Positions 10,301-19,367 are shown, counted from the stretch's first letter. The stretch: 43,495 nucleotides of DNA from an uncultured Bacteroidales bacterium (GCA_947644715.1 CANSAP010000021.1:1-43495); one strand, 5' to 3'. Notes: generated by a model from the sequence alone, not told the origin. Translations and numbers: made by a program.

Positions 10301-13300
10301 AAGATTGACAACACCAACTTCGAGACCTCCAACGTGGAGTATGTGCAGTTCTGGATGATGGACCCCTTCCTCGATCCCGAGCTCCACAACACCGAGGGTG
10401 GCGACCTCTATTTCAACTTCGGCGAAATCTCCGAGGATGTCCTCAAGGATGGCATGAAGAGCTATGAGAACGGTCTGCCCATCGACGGCTCCAACCAATT
10501 CATAGCCGAAACCAACTGGGGACGCGTCTCCACTCAGAACTCCCTGACCTACGCCTTCGAGAATGCCGAGAATGCCCGCCCGATGCAGGACGTGGGTCTC
10601 GACGGCCTTCCCAACGACGACGAGTTTACCTTCCCCACCTACTCGAATTTCCTCGACGCCATGCGTCAGCGCCTCTCAGCCTCCACCGTGGCCGAGATGC
10701 AGGATAACCCCTTCAGCATATTCTCTGACCCGGCTCAGGACAACTACCACTTCTACCGCTCCCCCTGGTATGACGAGCAGCGCTCCACCATCCTTGAGCG
10801 CTACAAGCATTACAATGGGGTAGAGGGCAACTCCCTCTCTCCCGACCAGAGCGACAACCCCTACTATCAGAGCGCCCGCACCGTGCCCGATGTGGAGGAT
10901 GTCAATCAGGACAACACGCTCAACGAATATGAGCGCTACTTCCAGTATAAAGTCTCCATCCGCCCCGAAGACCTCGTGGTGGGTCGCAACTACGTGGCCG
11001 ACAAGATAGAGACCCGCGTGCTCTGCCGCAACGGCGAATATCAGGATGTGGTGTGGTATCAGTTCAAGATACCCTTGCGCCAGCCCGACAAGGTAGTCGG
11101 CGGCATCTCCGATTGGAGCACCGTGCGCTTCGCCCGCATGTTCATGACCGGCTTCAAGGCCGTGACCCACCTGCGCTTCGCCACCCTCGAGCTGGTGCGC
11201 GGCGAATGGCGCAACTACGAGTTCAACCTCAACAGCCGCAACGACGCTCCGGCTGAGGGTGAGCTTGACATGTCGGTGGTCAACATCGAAGAGAACTCCT
11301 CGCGCGAGCCGGTGAACTACATCCTTCCCCCGGGCGTGACCCGCATCCAAGACCCCGGTCAGGCTCAGGCCACACAGCTCAACGAGCAGTCCATGAGCCT
11401 CAAGGTGACCGGACTTCAGGCCGGCGATGCCCGTGGTGCCTACAAGAACACGCAGCTCGACCTGCGCATCTACAAGCGCCTGCAGATGTGGGTGCACGCC
11501 GAAGCCCTCGTGGATAACCCCACCGACCTGCGCGACGGCGACCTCGCCATCTTCGTGCGCCTCGGCTCCGACGTGAAGAGCAACTACTATGAGTATGAGA
11601 TTCCCCTCTCGATAACCCCTCCCGGCAAGTACAACAACCTCTCCTCGGCTGACCGCCGCATCGTCTGGCCCGAGAGCAACCGCCTCGACATCCCCCTCTC
11701 CATCTTCACTACCCTGAAGACCGCCCGCAATCATGAGCGCTCGGCAGGCACCGAGGGGGTGGGCTACAACCTGCTCTACACCGACCATGACCCGGAGAAT
11801 GCCGCCAACACCGTCTCTGTGCTTGGTAATCCCTCGCTCTCTGATGTGAGAGTGATGCTCATCGGCGTGCGCAACAAGAGCAGCCTGACCAAGGGGGGCA
11901 CCGTCTGGGTGAACGAGCTGAAGGTGACCGACTTCGACGAAAGCGGAGGCTGGGCTGCCAAGGCCAATGTGAACCTCGCCATGAGCGATGTGGTGCAGGT
12001 GAACTTCGGAGGCCATGTGGAGACTGCCGGCTTCGGCGGCGTCGACCAAGGGCTGGCCGCCCGTCGTCTCGACGACTATCAGCAGTTCAACGTAGCAGTG
12101 CAGACCGACCTCGGACGCTTCTTCCCTGCGGGCGCCAAGCTCAACGCACCCGTCTATTACTCCTACTCCAAGGAGAAAACCACTCCCAAATACAACCCCC
12201 TTGACCAGGACATCCTGCTCAAGGATGCCCTCGACGCGGCCGCCAACAAGCAGGAGCGCGACTCCATCAGCAGCTACGCCGTGACCACAAAGACCGTGGA
12301 GAGCTTCTCCATCTCCGGACTGAAATTCAACGTGCAGAGCAAGAACCCGATGCCTTGGGACCCGGCCAACTTCACAGCCTCCTTCTCCTTCAACAAGCAG
12401 AGCAACATGGACCCCACCACGGAGTATGAGCACACGAATGACTACAAAGGCTCCTTCCAGTACAGCTACACCCCCTTCGTCAAAGGGCTGAAACCCTTCG
12501 GCTGGATTAAGAGCAAGAGCAAGGCGCTGAAGTTCCTTAAGGAATGGGAATTCAACTGGCTGTTCAACTCCCTTACCTTCTACACCAACATCTCCCGCTA
12601 CTACTACGAGCAGCAGACCCGCTCGGCCACCGATGTCTACTTCCAGCTCCCCGTGCAGGTCAGCAAGAACTTCCTATGGGACCGCCAGCTGAACCTCACC
12701 TGGAACTTCACCAAGACTCTCTCGGTGACCTTCGCCTCCAATACCACTGCCCGCATCGAAGAGACCGTGGGCGCCGTAAACCGCAAGCTCTTCCCCGACA
12801 AATACAAGGAATGGCGCGACACGGTGTGGAGCTCCATCAAGGGACTCGGCACCCCCTGGAACTACAATCAGACCTTCACGGCCACCTATCGCGCCCCCTT
12901 CAGCAAGATTCCCGCCCTCGACTATCTGACGGCCAACGCCTCCTATAACGCTACCTACCGCTGGGACCGTGGCGCCACCGTGGAGGATGTCTACCTCGGC
13001 AACACAATTCAGAACCAGGCCACCTGGAACGTCGACGCACGCCTCAACTTCGAGACCCTCTTCGGCAAGGTGCCTTATCTGAAAGCCGTCAACAAGCGCT
13101 TCTCCACATCCTCATCGGCGCGTGCCTCCAATGCCAAGAACGCCAAGGGGAAAGATAAGAAAGAGAAACCGAAGAAGTTCGAGCGAGCCATCACGCTTGA
13201 GGCTGATACCACGACCCGTGTCGTGCACAACCTGAAGAACAAGAAGGTGCGCCTGACGGCCACCATCGGCGGACGCGTCGTCAAGCTCAATACCCGCGTC

Positions 13301-14824
13301 GTGGACGAGAACACCATCGAGATTCTCGACCGTGGACCCCGTGAGGTCAAGATAACCGTCACCGAGCAGAAGAAGGGCAACGAGCTTCCCGCCTGGCGCA
13401 ACGTGGCTGACTACACCGTGCGCTTCCTGATGATGCCCCGCACCTTCTCCTTCAAGTGGCGCAACACCCACAGCATGAACCTCCCCCTCTTCCGCCCCGA
13501 GGTGGGTGACCTGCTCGGACAGAGCCGCAATTACGGTCCGATGGCTCCCGGCCTTGACTTCGCTTTCGGCTTCATCGACGAGGGCTACGTGCAGAAAGCG
13601 CTCGACCGCGGCTGGCTGCTGGCCGACGGATCGCAGACCTCGCCGGCCATCTGGAACAACACCACCGAATTCAACTTCGAGCTGACCCTCGAACCGATTC
13701 GCGGCCTGAAGATAACGCTCACCAACAACCGCACCGACAACCGCACGCAACAGGTGCAGTTCATGTATGCCGACATGCCGACAGCCCGCACCGGCTCCTT
13801 CACGAAGACCCATGTGGCCATAGCCACCGCCCTGCGCGGGTGCAGCGCCACTGACGGCTATGCCTCGCAGGCATTCACTGACTTCCTTAACAACATCCCC
13901 ATCGTGGCTGCACGCTACGAGGCAGCGTATGCCGGACGTCAGTATCCCTCTACAGGCTTCCTGAACGGATCACCCTACGCCGGCACTGACTATGACCCGC
14001 AGATTGGCACCGTCTCCACCACAAGCTCCGACGTGCTCATCCCCGCCTTCCTGGCGGCTTACAGCGGCAAGAGCGCGGCAAGCATAGCCCTCACTGCATT
14101 CCCCTCGCTGGCCGAAGTGATGCCTAACTGGCGAGTGACTTACGACGGCCTCATGCAGATGCCCTGGTTCAAAAAACTCTTCAAGAGCTTCACGCTTACT
14201 CATGCCTATCAGTGCACATACACCGTTGGCTCTTACACCTCCTTCCTCAACTGGATAGGGGTGGATGGCGACCTCGGTTTCACCCTCAACGAGCAGACCG
14301 GCAACCCGATTCCATCAAGTCCGTTCAACATCTCGTCGGTGGCCATCACCGAGAAGTTCGCACCGCTCATCGGCCTGAACGCCACGATGCAGAACAACCT
14401 CACCTTCAACGCCGAATACCGCGATTCGCGCACTCTCTCGCTCAACGCCTCTGCCGGACAGATTGTGGAGGCCACAAGCAAGCAGATAACCATCGGCGCG
14501 GGCTACAAGATTGCCAACTTCAATAAGATTCTCAAGATTGGGGGCAAGCAGGGTAACGTCAGCAATGACCTGAGCCTGAACCTCGACTTCTCCTTCGCCA
14601 ACAATCAGAGCCTTATCCGCAAGATAGAGACCGCCTTCACTCAGGCGCAGAACGGCACACAGACCCTCTCGGTCAACTTCACGGCGCAGTATCAACTCTC
14701 CCGCCGCATCACCCTCGGTGCCTTCTTCGACCATCAGGTGAACACTCCGCTGGTGAGCAACAGCTCCTATCCGACCACCAACACCAACTTCGGCATCTCA
14801 ATGAACATGTCCCTGGCGCGCTAA
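7343..14824 (+). CDS. sprA: Cell surface protein SprA/Sov, T9SS outer-membrane translocon
   Basis: SprA is known as the very large outer-membrane beta-barrel through which type 9 secretion substrates leave the cell in Bacteroidota. The 2493-residue length matches the family. It opens with a signal peptide (hydrophobic LLCLGAMLIASLLTVVLA before EPQ) and a proline-rich stretch, then has repeated barrel strands with alternating aromatic residues, the acidic SSYIDDFESS segment (about residue 835), and a C-terminal strand region (FFDHQVNTPLVSNSSYPTTN). A lysine-rich insert (AKGKDKKEKPKKFE, about residues 1930-1945) interrupts the late barrel region. No other T9SS gene (gldK-N, porV, porU) is in the window, so its partners must lie elsewhere. 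A perfect hairpin follows the stop. Confidence 0.95.
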   Translation: MTGLPKRNNILLCLGAMLIASLLTVVLAEPQYNATATITPPPSNPPVQYLPGTHIPDSILMPSPVQTTLPSEYADYLGKEYVADLRNPSNIKTEAVYDPATGMYVIHTKVGEYDLVTPFQMSAADYHNMVVRQDMMDYYRERNAQAVQDGEKQPFNILDMNFALGPLEKVFGPGGVRLTTQGSIQLKMGIKTNKTDNPALSVNSRRKTYFDFDNKIQATIQASVGDKMKFNMTYNTDATFDFDSKNLKLAYEGKEDEIIKSIEAGNVSMTTGSSLIRGSTALFGVKTKLQFGKLTLTGLVSQQNSESQTVNATGGVQTTPFTLNADDYDANRHFFLSQFFYENYDDFAAKLPYVSSGVNITRIEVWVTNKSGRYDESRNFVGFMDLGENHNLANDYWIPNMGQQNPSNQSNNLLSVIKTEYPGARNINSVTQALEPLNAFGISGGKDYEKVESARLLTSSEYTLNSTLGYISLKSALTSDEVLAVAFEYTYNGQVFQVGEFSGDVTTTDQCLYLKMLRGTTVSPQLPMWKLMMKNVYSLGAYQVQQKNFKLNIKYLSDTTGTEIVYLPVGPIANKPLLQVMNLDRLDSNQESNSDGFFDFIEGYTVQSSQGKIIFPVAEPFGSNLEKKIGNPELARPYVYKELYDSTLTVARQFADKNKFKLEGEYQASSGATIRLNAMNVPRGSVVVTAGGVTLTENADYTVDYTMGIVTITNQSIIDSGTNVSVTLENQSLFSMQRKTLLGLDAQYKFSKDFTLGATLLHFSEKSLTEKVNIGDEVINNTMWGLNLMYNKQFMWLTNLLNKIPTVNATAPSSLAVTAEFAQLVPHQQKSGSASGSSYIDDFESSQTGVDMRSPYSWFLASTPYDTSSDALFPEAALSNNPDYGKNRALLSWYYIDRMFTQKNSSSIPGYLKNDLDQLSNPYVREVQMRELFPYRDQTYAESSTIQTLNLSFYPTERGPYNLDATGVDETGALLNPEKRWGGIMRKIDNTNFETSNVEYVQFWMMDPFLDPELHNTEGGDLYFNFGEISEDVLKDGMKSYENGLPIDGSNQFIAETNWGRVSTQNSLTYAFENAENARPMQDVGLDGLPNDDEFTFPTYSNFLDAMRQRLSASTVAEMQDNPFSIFSDPAQDNYHFYRSPWYDEQRSTILERYKHYNGVEGNSLSPDQSDNPYYQSARTVPDVEDVNQDNTLNEYERYFQYKVSIRPEDLVVGRNYVADKIETRVLCRNGEYQDVVWYQFKIPLRQPDKVVGGISDWSTVRFARMFMTGFKAVTHLRFATLELVRGEWRNYEFNLNSRNDAPAEGELDMSVVNIEENSSREPVNYILPPGVTRIQDPGQAQATQLNEQSMSLKVTGLQAGDARGAYKNTQLDLRIYKRLQMWVHAEALVDNPTDLRDGDLAIFVRLGSDVKSNYYEYEIPLSITPPGKYNNLSSADRRIVWPESNRLDIPLSIFTTLKTARNHERSAGTEGVGYNLLYTDHDPENAANTVSVLGNPSLSDVRVMLIGVRNKSSLTKGGTVWVNELKVTDFDESGGWAAKANVNLAMSDVVQVNFGGHVETAGFGGVDQGLAARRLDDYQQFNVAVQTDLGRFFPAGAKLNAPVYYSYSKEKTTPKYNPLDQDILLKDALDAAANKQERDSISSYAVTTKTVESFSISGLKFNVQSKNPMPWDPANFTASFSFNKQSNMDPTTEYEHTNDYKGSFQYSYTPFVKGLKPFGWIKSKSKALKFLKEWEFNWLFNSLTFYTNISRYYYEQQTRSATDVYFQLPVQVSKNFLWDRQLNLTWNFTKTLSVTFASNTTARIEETVGAVNRKLFPDKYKEWRDTVWSSIKGLGTPWNYNQTFTATYRAPFSKIPALDYLTANASYNATYRWDRGATVEDVYLGNTIQNQATWNVDARLNFETLFGKVPYLKAVNKRFSTSSSARASNAKNAKGKDKKEKPKKFERAITLEADTTTRVVHNLKNKKVRLTATIGGRVVKLNTRVVDENTIEILDRGPREVKITVTEQKKGNELPAWRNVADYTVRFLMMPRTFSFKWRNTHSMNLPLFRPEVGDLLGQSRNYGPMAPGLDFAFGFIDEGYVQKALDRGWLLADGSQTSPAIWNNTTEFNFELTLEPIRGLKITLTNNRTDNRTQQVQFMYADMPTARTGSFTKTHVAIATALRGCSATDGYASQAFTDFLNNIPIVAARYEAAYAGRQYPSTGFLNGSPYAGTDYDPQIGTVSTTSSDVLIPAFLAAYSGKSAASIALTAFPSLAEVMPNWRVTYDGLMQMPWFKKLFKSFTLTHAYQCTYTVGSYTSFLNWIGVDGDLGFTLNEQTGNPIPSSPFNISSVAITEKFAPLIGLNATMQNNLTFNAEYRDSRTLSLNASAGQIVEATSKQITIGAGYKIANFNKILKIGGKQGNVSNDLSLNLDFSFANNQSLIRKIETAFTQAQNGTQTLSVNFTAQYQLSRRITLGAFFDHQVNTPLVSNSSYPTTNTNFGISMNMSLAR

Positions 14825-14849
14825 CCGTCCCACCCTCGGAACAATCAGG

Positions 14850-14890
14850 ACAATAGTCCCCGACCGGCTCCGCAGGTCGGGGACTATTGT
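14850..14890 (+). terminator. Strong perfect hairpin after sprA
   Basis: Two 16-base arms (ACAATAGTCCCCGACC and its exact complement) are separated by a 9-base loop, 26 bases after the sprA stop. There is no long T tract, but position and perfection indicate a transcription end, possibly serving both this gene and the convergent minus-strand operon. Confidence 0.65.
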
Positions 14891-14921
14891 ATATACAGGG
14901 CCTTATGATATGGTGACAATC

Positions 14922-15000
14922 GACGGTACCTGCTACGTCGCGGAGTGACATTTCAATTATTACCCCCGGGTTAACGCCTTGCGGCGCCGACCCGGGGGTA
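14922..15000. repeat. Dispersed palindromic intergenic repeat, copy 1
   Basis: A unit of about 78 bases: GACGGTACC, then CGTCGCGGAGTGACATT, then CAATTATTA, ending in a 40-base hairpin (14961-15000) with 18-base arms, three mismatches and loop TTGC. The same elements recur in reverse orientation at 43375-43451. It lies between the convergent sprA and heavy-metal-binding protein genes. It resembles REP/MITE-type elements; no transposase is linked to it. Confidence 0.8.
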
Positions 15001-15044
15001 TAAGCGATGATAGGAACTCAAGGTTGGGACGCCGCGCGTGGGGC

Positions 15045-15419
15045 TTACTTCTCAGCGGGGAGTTCTGCGGAGGAAGAGCGGCGGCAGGTGGCATCCTGTT
15101 GCTCGGGGCAGGGGCCGTCGGTGAGCGGGGCTTTGACCTCGGTGGCGGTGTAGCCTATCTTCTTGAAGGCTGCCGTGAGCTTTGTGGGGTCGGTCTTGGC
15201 AGGGTCATAGCTGATGGTCACCACCTGCTCCTTGAGGCTCGGGTCGATGGCCTTTACCCCCTTCTCGAAGCGGAGGTTGCCATTGATTTTATCCACACAG
15301 TTCTGGCAGTGCATCGGGGGTTGCAGAGTGAATTGAACGGTGGTCAGCTTGTCGTTTTTGGCTGCGAGGGAGCCTATGCAGGCCACCATCAGCAGCAACA
15401 GGGCAGTCAGTTTTTTCAT
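15045..15419 (-). CDS. Secreted heavy-metal-associated (HMA) domain protein
   Basis: A 124-residue protein with an N-terminal signal peptide (KKLTALLLLMVACIGSLAA) and one HMA fold carrying MHCQNC, with metal-binding C38 and C41. The family binds soft metals, mostly Cu(I), with the two thiols. The domain continues with a typical strand-helix pattern (VVTISYDPAKTDPTKLTAAFKKIGYTA). The short C-terminal tail adds two more cysteines (CPEQQDATC). It is the last gene of the recR-GNAT-lysC-TonB receptor operon and starts 15 bases after the receptor stop. A periplasmic copper or metal carrier partnered with the receptor is the natural inference; metal identity is not shown by sequence. Confidence 0.88.
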   Translation of the reverse strand: MKKLTALLLLMVACIGSLAAKNDKLTTVQFTLQPPMHCQNCVDKINGNLRFEKGVKAIDPSLKEQVVTISYDPAKTDPTKLTAAFKKIGYTATEVKAPLTDGPCPEQQDATCRRSSSAELPAEK

Positions 15420-15434
15420 AGTTGTTATTGTGAG

Positions 15435-17456
15435 TTAAAGATACTTTGTAATGTTATAACGGAATCCTACGTAAACCATTGCCCCTTGCAGTGGTCCGTA
15501 GATCATCGTGGCGTCGAAATTGCTTCCCCAAGGGTCAGCGGCACCGATGATGGGGTTGGGCTGACGGTAGCCGGTGAGGTTTTCGCCGCCAACGTAGATT
15601 GACCAGTGGCGGAAGTTGCGGGTCACCTGAGCGCTGAGGGTGAGGAAGGCCTTATAGGTAGCGTTCCAGGAGGGGAGGCCGTCAGAGGTGGTGTAAGGTG
15701 TCGGCATACGTCCGCCGCCGTTGATGGCCAGCGAGGCGTCGAGTGCCCACAGCCCCATCTGCGGATACCAGCCTGCGGTGAGCAGCCCCTTGTGGCGTGA
15801 GGTCAGCGGCTTCATCGAGAGTCCGGCAGAGGTGTAGTGAGCCTGCACATCGGTGAAACGCCAAGCGGCAGTCAGCTTCAGGTCGCGCAGCGGCGAATAG
15901 TTCACCTCGAGCTGGAGGGCGTGGGAGAAAGAGGGGAGCGAGGAGGAATAGATGAGGGCGGCGTGAGGGTCGCGGTCGAGGTTGAGCATCAGCTGATTGG
16001 AGAAGCGCGTGTAGTAATACTCAGCCGAGAGGGTGAGCTTCTTGCCGGCGGGATATAGGCTCCATGAGCCGCCCGCTCCGAAGTTCCAGGCATCCTCCTT
16101 GCGCAGGTCAGGGGCGATGTCGAGGCGACGTGAGGAGGCGAGCATGTAGGAGTATTCAGCCAGCGGATGCGGGGAGCGGAAGCCGCGTCCGGCCGAGGCA
16201 TGGAATGTCAGGGAGGATGAGGGATTATAGCGCAGGTGGAGGCGCGGGGTCAGCATGGAGCCGTAGAGCGAGGAATGGTCGTAGCGTAGTCCGGCCATGG
16301 CCACAATGCGGTCGTCGAGGTTGAAGGTGTATTGCGCGTAGATGCCCGGAGTGGCCTCATGCTCTTTGAGGCGGGTGAGAGGGAGCGAAGCCTCGGGGGT
16401 GAACCGGTAGTCATACACATATCGGTCATAGCTCAGTGAGGCACCGGCGCTCAACGAATGCAGCTCTCCCCAGGAGCGCTCGAAGAGGAGCGAGGCGTAG
16501 GCTTCCTGCTGGAGAATGTCGGAGATTCGCAGGCCGTAGGAGCCTGTCATGTCATGGATGGAGCCTGAGAGGATGAGGGCTATGTTGCCACCGTTTTCGG
16601 GGTCGAAGATGAAAGCATTCTTCGCGAATGCCTCCCAACGGCGTGTGTCGATATGTATCTTATAGAGGGGCATGGCGACCTCACCGACCGGGGCATGGTG
16701 CTCGTCCTGCCCCGAGAGGCGGCGCTCGTCGAGAAACTTGGCTCCGGCTTGAAAGATATAGGTGGGGCTGAAGTAGGCCACACGGGGCATCAGCGATATT
16801 TGCCTGACGCGCGGCGAGTCGGAGAAGCCGTCGTCATTGCCGTCATGCGAGGAGAATCCGTTCTCGAAGTGGGTGAGTAGCGCTCCGCTCCATCCGCGGC
16901 CGAGCTGCATGTTGCCGACGGCGTTCAGCTCCAGCTTGTTCATCATGTCGTAATACATGTTCAGGAGCAGCGAGGGGTCAGCCTGCGGTTTCTTCAGCTC
17001 AAGGTTGATTTGGCCGGTGACTGACTCGAATCCGTTCTTGACCGATGAAGCCCCCTTGGAGACCTGAATCGATTGCATCCAAGGCCCCGGCACATAGCCC
17101 AAGGAGAAGGGGGAGGCGGCGCCACGCATGGCTGGGATGTTCTCAGAGAGCATCTGCACGTAGGAGCCTGAGAGGCCGAGCAGGCGAATCTGACGGGCGC
17201 CGGTGGCGGCGTCCGTGTAGTTGACATCCACCGAGGGGTTGGTGGTGAAGCTCTCGCCGAGGTTGCAGCAGGCGGCGCGCAGCAGCTCGGTGGAGGTGAT
17301 TACCTCCGTGTTGGTGGCTCCTCGGCTCTTGCGTGTGCCCCGCTCCTGAGTGATTACTATTTCTTCCAGCTCATTATATATGGTGTCGGCAGGCTCCTGC
17401 GCGAGAGCCGGAAGAGGGGCGAGCAGGAGCAGTGGCAGGTAACGGTATTTTTTCAT
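15435..17456 (-). CDS. TonB-dependent outer-membrane receptor, probable metal uptake
   Basis: A 673-residue outer-membrane receptor. It has a signal peptide (YLPLLLLAPLPALAQ), a TonB-box-like stretch (LEEIVITQE), a plug domain (LRAACCNLGESFTTNPSVDV through GARQIRLLGLSGSYVQML and VSKGASSVKNGFESVTGQIN), and a 22-strand-type barrel ending in an aromatic C-terminal strand (VYVGFRYNITKYL). The adjacent cysteines in the plug (AACCNL) are notable as potential metal ligands. It begins one base after the lysC stop and is followed by the HMA protein. The pairing suggests copper or another soft metal as substrate; this is inference from context. No carboxypeptidase-regulatory-like domain precedes the plug. 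Confidence 0.9.
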   Translation of the reverse strand: MKKYRYLPLLLLAPLPALAQEPADTIYNELEEIVITQERGTRKSRGATNTEVITSTELLRAACCNLGESFTTNPSVDVNYTDAATGARQIRLLGLSGSYVQMLSENIPAMRGAASPFSLGYVPGPWMQSIQVSKGASSVKNGFESVTGQINLELKKPQADPSLLLNMYYDMMNKLELNAVGNMQLGRGWSGALLTHFENGFSSHDGNDDGFSDSPRVRQISLMPRVAYFSPTYIFQAGAKFLDERRLSGQDEHHAPVGEVAMPLYKIHIDTRRWEAFAKNAFIFDPENGGNIALILSGSIHDMTGSYGLRISDILQQEAYASLLFERSWGELHSLSAGASLSYDRYVYDYRFTPEASLPLTRLKEHEATPGIYAQYTFNLDDRIVAMAGLRYDHSSLYGSMLTPRLHLRYNPSSSLTFHASAGRGFRSPHPLAEYSYMLASSRRLDIAPDLRKEDAWNFGAGGSWSLYPAGKKLTLSAEYYYTRFSNQLMLNLDRDPHAALIYSSSLPSFSHALQLEVNYSPLRDLKLTAAWRFTDVQAHYTSAGLSMKPLTSRHKGLLTAGWYPQMGLWALDASLAINGGGRMPTPYTTSDGLPSWNATYKAFLTLSAQVTRNFRHWSIYVGGENLTGYRQPNPIIGAADPWGSNFDATMIYGPLQGAMVYVGFRYNITKYL

Positions 17457-17457
17457 G

Positions 17458-18825
17458 TCATATAAGCGAGTGGATGGCTCGCAGGGCGGCGTGGTGCAGG
17501 TCGCGGGGAACGATGAGGGTGTAGACGAAGCCGGAGGCGCCGGTGGTTGATGTGAGCAGGGGAATCTGTGCCCTGTTCAGGCAGGCGAGCAGGCGGGTGG
17601 CCATGTCGGGATGGAGCTTGATGTTCTCTCCGACGGCTGAGATTGCAGACACATCGCCGCAGGTTGTGATGACCGGGGCAGTGCCGTCGCTGACATCCCC
17701 GGCGAAGTCATCGCGCAGAGCCTGTCCGGCACGCAGGGCTTCGGCGCTGCGCACGGCTATCTGCAGACCCTCGGCCTCTTCCAAGGTGGAGAGCAGCACC
17801 TCAACACCCTGCTTCGAGAGGACGTTGAGCACACGGGTGTGCAGCGTGGACGGGTCAGTGCCGGGTGCGGGAGTCAGACGGAGCAGTGAGGTCTCGGCTA
17901 TGGAGGTCACGCCGCGGAAGAGATGAGTGGTGGCCGAGCGGTGCTCGTCGGTGATGAGGGTGCCCGGTGCCGTGGGGTTGAAGGTGTTGAGGATGCGGAT
18001 CGGGATGTTCTTGTGGAACACCGGATAAATCGTCGGTGGGTAAATCACCTTTGCTCCGAAGTTGCACAGATCCATGCTTTCGAGGAAGGAGAGGTGGGGA
18101 ATGACTATTGCCTCGGAAATGATGCGCGGGTCGGCGGTCATGAAGCCGTCCACGTCAGTCCATATGTCGAGCACCTCGGCGCCGAGCGCGGCAGCAATGA
18201 GGGCGGCGGTGAAGTCGGATCCTCCGCGTCCGAGGTTGGTGATGTCGCCCGTGTCGCGGTCAGTGGAGATGAAGCCGGGAGCCACAGCCACGCGGCATGG
18301 CATCTCGGCGAATGTTTCGGCTATGAGGCGGGAGGTGAGGGGAGCGTCGGCAATGTTCTTCCCCTGTCGGCTCTCGGTCTTGATGAAGTCGGGGGAGTAG
18401 AAGAGTTGCGCGCCGGAGATAATTGCCGTCACGATGCGGCAGCTCATCCGCTCGCCGAGGCTCACCACTTTACAGAGCGTGCGCTCCGAGAGGTCCTGAA
18501 GCAGCGAGATGCCGGTGTAGTAGTCGCGCAGAAGGGTGAGGTGCCGGTCAATCTCCTCCCAAAGTGCGGCCTGCCGTGAGGAGGGCACGAGGTCAGAGAA
18601 GACCACGTCGCGGTGGCGCTGCTCAATGAGCGAGAGGGTGGCGAGGCTTTCGGGCAGGCGGGAGGTGAGCGCCTCTCCGGCTCCCCGGATAAGCATGTCG
18701 GTCACCCCGCCGAGGGCGGAGACCACTACCACTACCTCTCCGGTGGTGCTTTCAACAATCTTCTTCACGTTGCGGAGGCTCTCCACGGTGCCTACCGAGG
18801 TGCCTCCGAATTTCATAACTCTCAT
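17458..18825 (-). CDS. lysC: Aspartate kinase (monofunctional)
   Basis: Phosphorylates aspartate, the first step toward lysine, diaminopimelate, methionine and threonine. The 455-residue protein starts with the signature MKFGGTSVGTVESLRNV, has the substrate region GFISTDRDTGDITNLGRGGSDFTAALIAAALGA, and ends with a C-terminal regulatory half of ACT type (LLRLTPAPG onward). There is no fused homoserine dehydrogenase. Such ACT domains usually confer feedback inhibition by an end-product amino acid. It lies between the GNAT gene (5-base gap) and the TonB receptor (1-base gap). The dapF-dapL genes of the same pathway are divergently transcribed 1.2 kb away. Confidence 0.95.
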   Translation of the reverse strand: MRVMKFGGTSVGTVESLRNVKKIVESTTGEVVVVVSALGGVTDMLIRGAGEALTSRLPESLATLSLIEQRHRDVVFSDLVPSSRQAALWEEIDRHLTLLRDYYTGISLLQDLSERTLCKVVSLGERMSCRIVTAIISGAQLFYSPDFIKTESRQGKNIADAPLTSRLIAETFAEMPCRVAVAPGFISTDRDTGDITNLGRGGSDFTAALIAAALGAEVLDIWTDVDGFMTADPRIISEAIVIPHLSFLESMDLCNFGAKVIYPPTIYPVFHKNIPIRILNTFNPTAPGTLITDEHRSATTHLFRGVTSIAETSLLRLTPAPGTDPSTLHTRVLNVLSKQGVEVLLSTLEEAEGLQIAVRSAEALRAGQALRDDFAGDVSDGTAPVITTCGDVSAISAVGENIKLHPDMATRLLACLNRAQIPLLTSTTGASGFVYTLIVPRDLHHAALRAIHSLI

Positions 18826-18830
18826 AGCGT

Positions 18831-19367
18831 CTATGGTTGTGAGTTTTGGTCATGTAAGAATTTCTGCCAGACGAGGGTGTCGAGCCAGGCGTCGTCGGCG
18901 GCGAGCCATTCGGGCAGTGTGGCCACCCGTCGGTAGCCTGCACGCTCGAACAGAGCCAGGGAGGGCTTATTGTCGGCGGGCACGTAGGCCAGCAGCTGGC
19001 GGAGCATCAGTCGCCGCGCGCAATAGTCCTCAAGCAGTGCCAAGGCACGCAGGGCGGCATGGCGGCGCTGGTGGCGCGGGTCGATGAGGATGCCGACGTT
19101 GGCACGGCGGTGCAGCACCTCCACCTCGTAAAGCTCCACGAAGCCGAGCGGCTCCTCGTCCTCCTTGCGCTCCACCATGAGGCGCAGCTCCCCGCAGTGG
19201 AATGGGTCGGCATCATAGGCGGCCAGGTAGTCCATCACGTTGCGCAGCGAATAGGGGGCAAGCGTCGAGGAGGTGCGCCACAGAGCCGAGAGATTTTCCC
19301 AGCGGTGCAGCGGGAGAAGGTCAGCCTTCTCAAGGGCGCGGAGGCGTATGCGGTCGTCGTCAAGCAT
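18831..19367 (-). CDS. GNAT family N-acetyltransferase
   Basis: Acetyl-CoA-dependent N-acetyltransferase of the RimJ/SpeG-like GNAT group, about 178 residues. Family features are the opening RIRLRALEKADLLPLHRWEN, the strand GFVELYEVEVLHRRANVGILI, the acetyl-CoA loop RHQRRHAALRALALLEDYC, and the C-terminal NKPSLALFERAGYRRVATLPEW. I start it at the ATG at 19367, which overlaps the recR stop by eight bases; the longer frame would extend 80 bases into recR and its added residues look unrelated. The SpeG group acetylates polyamines and RimJ acetylates proteins; the substrate here cannot be assigned. Confidence 0.87.
   Translation of the reverse strand: MLDDDRIRLRALEKADLLPLHRWENLSALWRTSSTLAPYSLRNVMDYLAAYDADPFHCGELRLMVERKEDEEPLGFVELYEVEVLHRRANVGILIDPRHQRRHAALRALALLEDYCARRLMLRQLLAYVPADNKPSLALFERAGYRRVATLPEWLAADDAWLDTLVWQKFLHDQNSQP

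Noticed and set aside
10676..12433. A 585-codon open frame on the minus strand inside sprA
   Set aside because: It lies fully antisense to the conserved SprA barrel, its translation is rich in Val, Gly, His and Leu as expected from the complementary strand of a high-G+C gene, and it has no recognisable domain.
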